From positions 84,437,687-84,501,686 of the forward strand of contig CM066732.1 in the NCBI GenBank assembly GCA_033961575.1: DNA of 64,000 bases. The letters are read 5' to 3'. Source of the stretch: Aselliscus stoliczkanus. Its lineage: Eukaryota > Chordata > Mammalia > Chiroptera > Hipposideridae. The notes below the pieces were generated by a model. The model made no database searches. It worked only from the letters and a program-made list of their open reading frames with translations, and had not been told where the DNA came from. Made by a program: the position numbers and the translations under genes. Shown piece by piece: positions 60,496 through 64,000 of the stretch (positions within the stretch are counted from its first letter, which is position 1; the number at the start of each line of letters is the position of its first letter).

Positions 60496-60869
60496 TTCTT
60501 CCAGGCCACTGAGTGCCACCCTCCAGGGAACAGCGTTGACGTCTTTCATATGAATGACGTCCCCTGGAGTTGTGCAGAAATTTTTGGAAATACGTTAGCC
60601 AGCACATTCTTAGTTGATAAAAACAGGAGGTAAGACAAGGGCCAGAGATCATGAGTAGTGTTAACTTTTTTCCTGGTTTTATCACAGACATGTAATTAAG
60701 ATAATAATTCTTAAGCAACCTTTTTTGTCCTAAGAATGATGAAGTCACAAGGGACTTTTCAAATCAACTGCCTTTTTGTTCGTTTCTGTTTATCAGACCT
60801 TCATTACAAGAAAAAATGAAAGTGAGGCCTTTTTAGTGGGTGGGGAAGATGATGGAACACAGGCCACTC

Positions 60870-61010
60870 CCCAGGCCTCTCAGACACTCTGCATCTGGTC
60901 CAACCCTGTCATTGGGTCAACTGAGGCCCAGTGATTTTGAATGACTTTACCAAGATCCAAGCACTGGGAGCCAGTCTGCCTGACTCCCACTGAACCACAC
61001 TCTCTTTAAT
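60870..61010 (+). mobile_element. Possible MIR fragment
   Basis: tcaactgaggcccagtgatt and accaagatccaagcac.gg resemble a diverged MIR. Confidence 0.4.
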
Positions 61011-62477
61011 ACCAGTTCAAATAGGATTATCATTTAAACATCAACAAGTCCATGCAGTTCTTCTCTTGCGTGTATTGACTGTGTATATGCCATATGACAC
61101 GTTTTTCTTTTTCCCTTGGGGAGAGTCAGTTACACAGAAACGAATTCTTTGGCATTTTTGAAATTCTCTCCTCGAAACATTGTTCCTCATCTCCGGAGGA
61201 CAGACTAGGAAGCTTTGAGCTTGTAATGCTGGTTGTAGGACCCAGGAGACACGTGTGAAGTCTACAGAGCTGAATGAAAGCCCTCATAAACTAGGGCAGG
61301 ATGCCCTAAGCAAGTGGGAGGGGGAAGCAGTGGTTTCTTCTCATGCCTATGTCAGCATCTTCTCTTCTCTGGATGGTTGGAGGACCGGTAAGCTAGAACA
61401 AGTCCTCAAGCCTTGGTCATTCCTGACCTTCACTCCACCTCTTTTTTAGTTCATTAAAGGTTGGTCACCTTCAATAATGCAGAGCCATTCATTTAGTTGC
61501 CAGGTCCCTAAGTTACCAAGCAACCTACAGAGATTGCAGGTAGAGGTGTGGAGCCAGACTGACTGCTGAAGTGTGACATGGCATCATGAATGACTCTAAA
61601 AGTGAAGTCTTAGGTTCAGATAGGTCATATTTACTTCTGAGATGGTAGCTTTGTTCTGTCTGTTTATTGCAAACAGAGATTATTATATACTGTTATATGT
61701 GTGATAACATATTTGTACTTCAAAGATAGCTGGAAGGAATTAATCACATGTGTAGAACTTTAGACTCCAGAAGTGAGACTTGCTTTTAACTACTTCATTT
61801 CAAAGAAACACGGTCAGCCCCAAATATAGCATCAGTTTAAATAATATGTATGTTACCTTAGGTCCAGGTCCCAAGAGGGACCTTGTTGTTTTGCTTTCTT
61901 CATTATTCTTAGTAAAATGTGAGCAAATCTCACATGACACCCCTTGCTATGTTATTTACACTGAATCTTGTAGTGATTACTGTTGGTCTATTATTTTTTT
62001 TACCTAATACTGTGAACTGTGGAAATCTTCAGTGGTATTGGCTTCTGTGTTACAGCCACAAAGTAGATACTTTATGAACCTGTTTTATTTTTCAATAAGA
62101 ATTGTAAACTATTTGCAGGGGAAAAAAAGGTTTATTCTTCGAGGTGAGGTTCTGTACAAACTAAAGCACGTCCTAGCATTTTCCTCGAATTCTAAGCCCA
62201 GACACTCTTGGCTAACTCATTCAATTAACCTCCTACTCTTTCGCCTGTTTCATATGGGTCATCCTTCAGTGAGTCCCACCTGTATTGTTTGAGGTCCACT
62301 TGTGTACATTTCTGCATTGATTCCACAAGCATTTACTCAGCACATCTGCCTGTGAATATCCAACAACAAAACAGGCACCTTTGCTGGCTTTACTTACCTT
62401 TCTGGGGTGACATCAAATATAAACATACATAACATAATGCCACAATGCTGAGGTGATCACTGAGCTGGTTAGTAAAG
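61011..62477. other. No recognised feature
   Basis: Intronic sequence without visible repeats or exons. Confidence 0.45.
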
Positions 62478-63030
62478 TTACATAGGTTTCAGGTATACAA
62501 TTCTGTAATACATCATCTATATATTACATTGTGTGTTCAGTTCTCCTTCCATCATCATATACTTGATCCCTTTTACCCTCATCTACCACCCCCACTCCCC
62601 ACCTACCCTCTGGTAACCACTAAAGTTTTGTCGGTGTCTATGAGTTTTCTTTCTTCATTCGATTTTCTTGTTCCTTTGTTGTTTTCAGTTTTATATACCA
62701 CATATCAGTGAAATCATATGGTTCTCTACTTTTTCTTTCTCGCTTATTTTGCTTAGCATTATAATCTCAAGATCCATCCATGTTGTTGCAAAAGGCACTA
62801 TTTCATCTTTTCTTATGGCAGGATAGTATTCCATTGTGTATATATGATCCAGCAATCCCTCTCTTGGGTATGTACCAAAAAATCTGAAAACATTCATCAG
62901 TAAAGCTAAATTATGTACTCTATTGTTCATTGCAGCTTTATTTACAGTGCCAAAACATGGAAACAACCAAAGTGTCCTTCCATAGATGATTGGATAAAGA
63001 AGTTGTGGTATATATACACAATGAGCTCTC
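62478..63030 (-). mobile_element. 5'-inverted (twin-primed) L1 fragment
   Basis: 62478-62846 is minus-strand L1: the end of ORF2 (YPAIRKDEIVPFATTWMD, ISEKEKVENHMISLICGI, stop near 62691) and 3' UTR. 62848-63030 is plus-strand L1 from just upstream in ORF2 (gatccagcaatccctctctt to ttgtggtatatatacacaat). The two parts are contiguous in an intact L1, so the 5' part is inverted at the join. Confidence 0.88.
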
Positions 63031-63545
63031 TCCTGTTGCAACAATTAATCCACACAGTTTTAGTTAATGTTAGCTATGTTCAGAATTTGGAATGTGGCAG
63101 ATTGTTTTTCCATGAAACAGGCTATTTTGAAGTGCCATATATTTTCATCATCATCAAAGGTATTTCTTAAGTATTGCTGCCCATCTATGTACAGCCCTTC
63201 AGATGGTGGGAAATGCCTAGCCTTCTGAGTTCTCTTAGAATTCCAGGCAGTCTGGCCCTCTGATTGGTATGCTAAAGGAAAATCAAATGGTTTTACTCTG
63301 GTTTCCCCTGGGATGGAATAGAATCTCAGCACTCAAAGTGTGACTTTGTATTGTACTTTCCTTCCAAACAATGAGGGTCATCTCCGGGTGAGGTGTGCAA
63401 ATATTTCACTTTGTGAATGCCTGGAGCATGAGCATGTGTAAGGTGAGGTAACAAATAAATTATTAAACAAAGCACACATGTGCATCATAACAGGGTTCTT
63501 ATGAAAAGAAAGGTGATGAATATGGCCATTCTTACTCCCATTATA
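63031..63545. other. No recognised feature
   Basis: Sequence between the twin-primed L1 and the Tigger-like element. Confidence 0.45.
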
Positions 63546-64000
63546 TTAATATTGTACACTCATGTACTACATAACAATGCTTCAGTCAATGACAGATGGC
63601 ATGTACAATGGTGGTCCCATAAGATTATAATGGAGCTGAACACTTCCTATTGCCTAGCGACATCAGAGCTATCTAATGTCAGAGAGCAATGCAGTACTCT
63701 CATGTTGATGGGGATGCTGGTGTAAACACACCTACTACGCTGCCAATCCCATAAAAGTATAGAACATGCAGCTATGCACAGCACATAATACTTGATAATG
63801 ATAATAAAGGACTATGTTATTGGCTTATGTATTTACTATATGATACTTTTTATGGTTATTTTAGAGTGTGCTCTTTCTACTTATAAAAAAAGTTTACTGT
63901 AAAACGGTGTTCTGTGTTAAGCCAGCAGCCTCCTATGCTTGTTTACCACATGTCTTGATTGCATCATTTTCTCTGGTGCTTGATTTTTATCTTGTGTTGT
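63546..64000. mobile_element. Tigger-like DNA transposon remnant, cut by the window edge
   Basis: Contains tacataacaatgcttcagtc, aatgacagatggcatgtaca, atggtggtcccataagatta and cctattgcctagcgacatc, matching a familiar pogo/Tigger-derived element, then gtttactgtaaaacggtg. The family number is not certain, nor is its right end visible. Confidence 0.55.

Larger units (their letters stand above)
57319..64000 (+). other. STXBP6: Downstream intron of STXBP6 (partial, by inference)
   Basis: Begins at the exon B donor and runs off the window. No sequence encoding the amisyn C-terminal coiled coil was found. It holds a MITE, two MIRs, a twin-primed L1 and a Tigger-like element, listed separately. Confidence 0.8.

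Noticed and set aside
57867..64000. Remaining STXBP6 C-terminal exon
   Set aside because: I looked for a frame beginning (G)GNSILHSAADS after an AG acceptor and did not find it.

Overview
This is a piece of mammalian nuclear DNA. It is AT-rich, intron-like and crowded with retrotransposons, with none of the gene density, operons or ribosome-binding sites of a microbe. The most diagnostic repeats are tRNA-derived SINEs. One copy at 50353-50849 has the multi-headed layout and the 'aactaagactgaaggacaac' type tail that I recognise as Rhin-1, a SINE of horseshoe-bat relatives. A second, more abundant SINE family shares that tail in its long form. Together with a young L1 family this points to a bat, most likely of the superfamily Rhinolophoidea. 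Species-level assignment is not possible from what I can see.

The only host gene I can support is STXBP6 (amisyn, a SNARE-regulating protein) on the + strand. Two consecutive internal coding exons lie at 56094-56224 and 57153-57318, separated by a 928-bp intron. They encode about 99 residues of the middle of the roughly 210-residue protein, with no frame break. I did not find the upstream coding exon (start codon and first ~51 residues) or the C-terminal SNARE-like exon(s) in the window. So about 56 kb upstream and 6.7 kb downstream are read here as STXBP6 introns.

Layout: 1-14 kb holds scattered MIR, L2, old L1 and SINE copies, an old LTR and an 84-bp tandem duplication. 14.3-17.3 kb holds two decayed mariner transposases in opposite orientations, three SINEs, a short inverted-repeat element and a compound (TA)n(GA)n microsatellite. 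18-31 kb is old L1M, MIR and SINE material with unassigned unique sequence. 31.7-34.5 kb is a young 2.8-kb LINE-1 derivative with perfect 15-bp target-site duplications. It has an intact 290-codon ORF1 but lacks ORF2 apart from its last ~20 codons, which is a half-L1 (HAL1)-like structure and the most striking object in the window. 35-48 kb contains SINE, L2, LTR and a long old antisense L1. 49-54 kb contains Rhin-1, an 82-bp hairpin mariner MITE and microsatellites. 56-57.3 kb has the STXBP6 exons. 57.7-64 kb has a second copy of the inverted-repeat element, MIRs, a twin-primed L1 and a Tigger-like DNA element at the right edge.

Most open reading frames are incidental: they run through SINEs, microsatellites or tandem repeats whose period is a multiple of three. 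Repeat family names are given from recognised sequence features, not from a database search.
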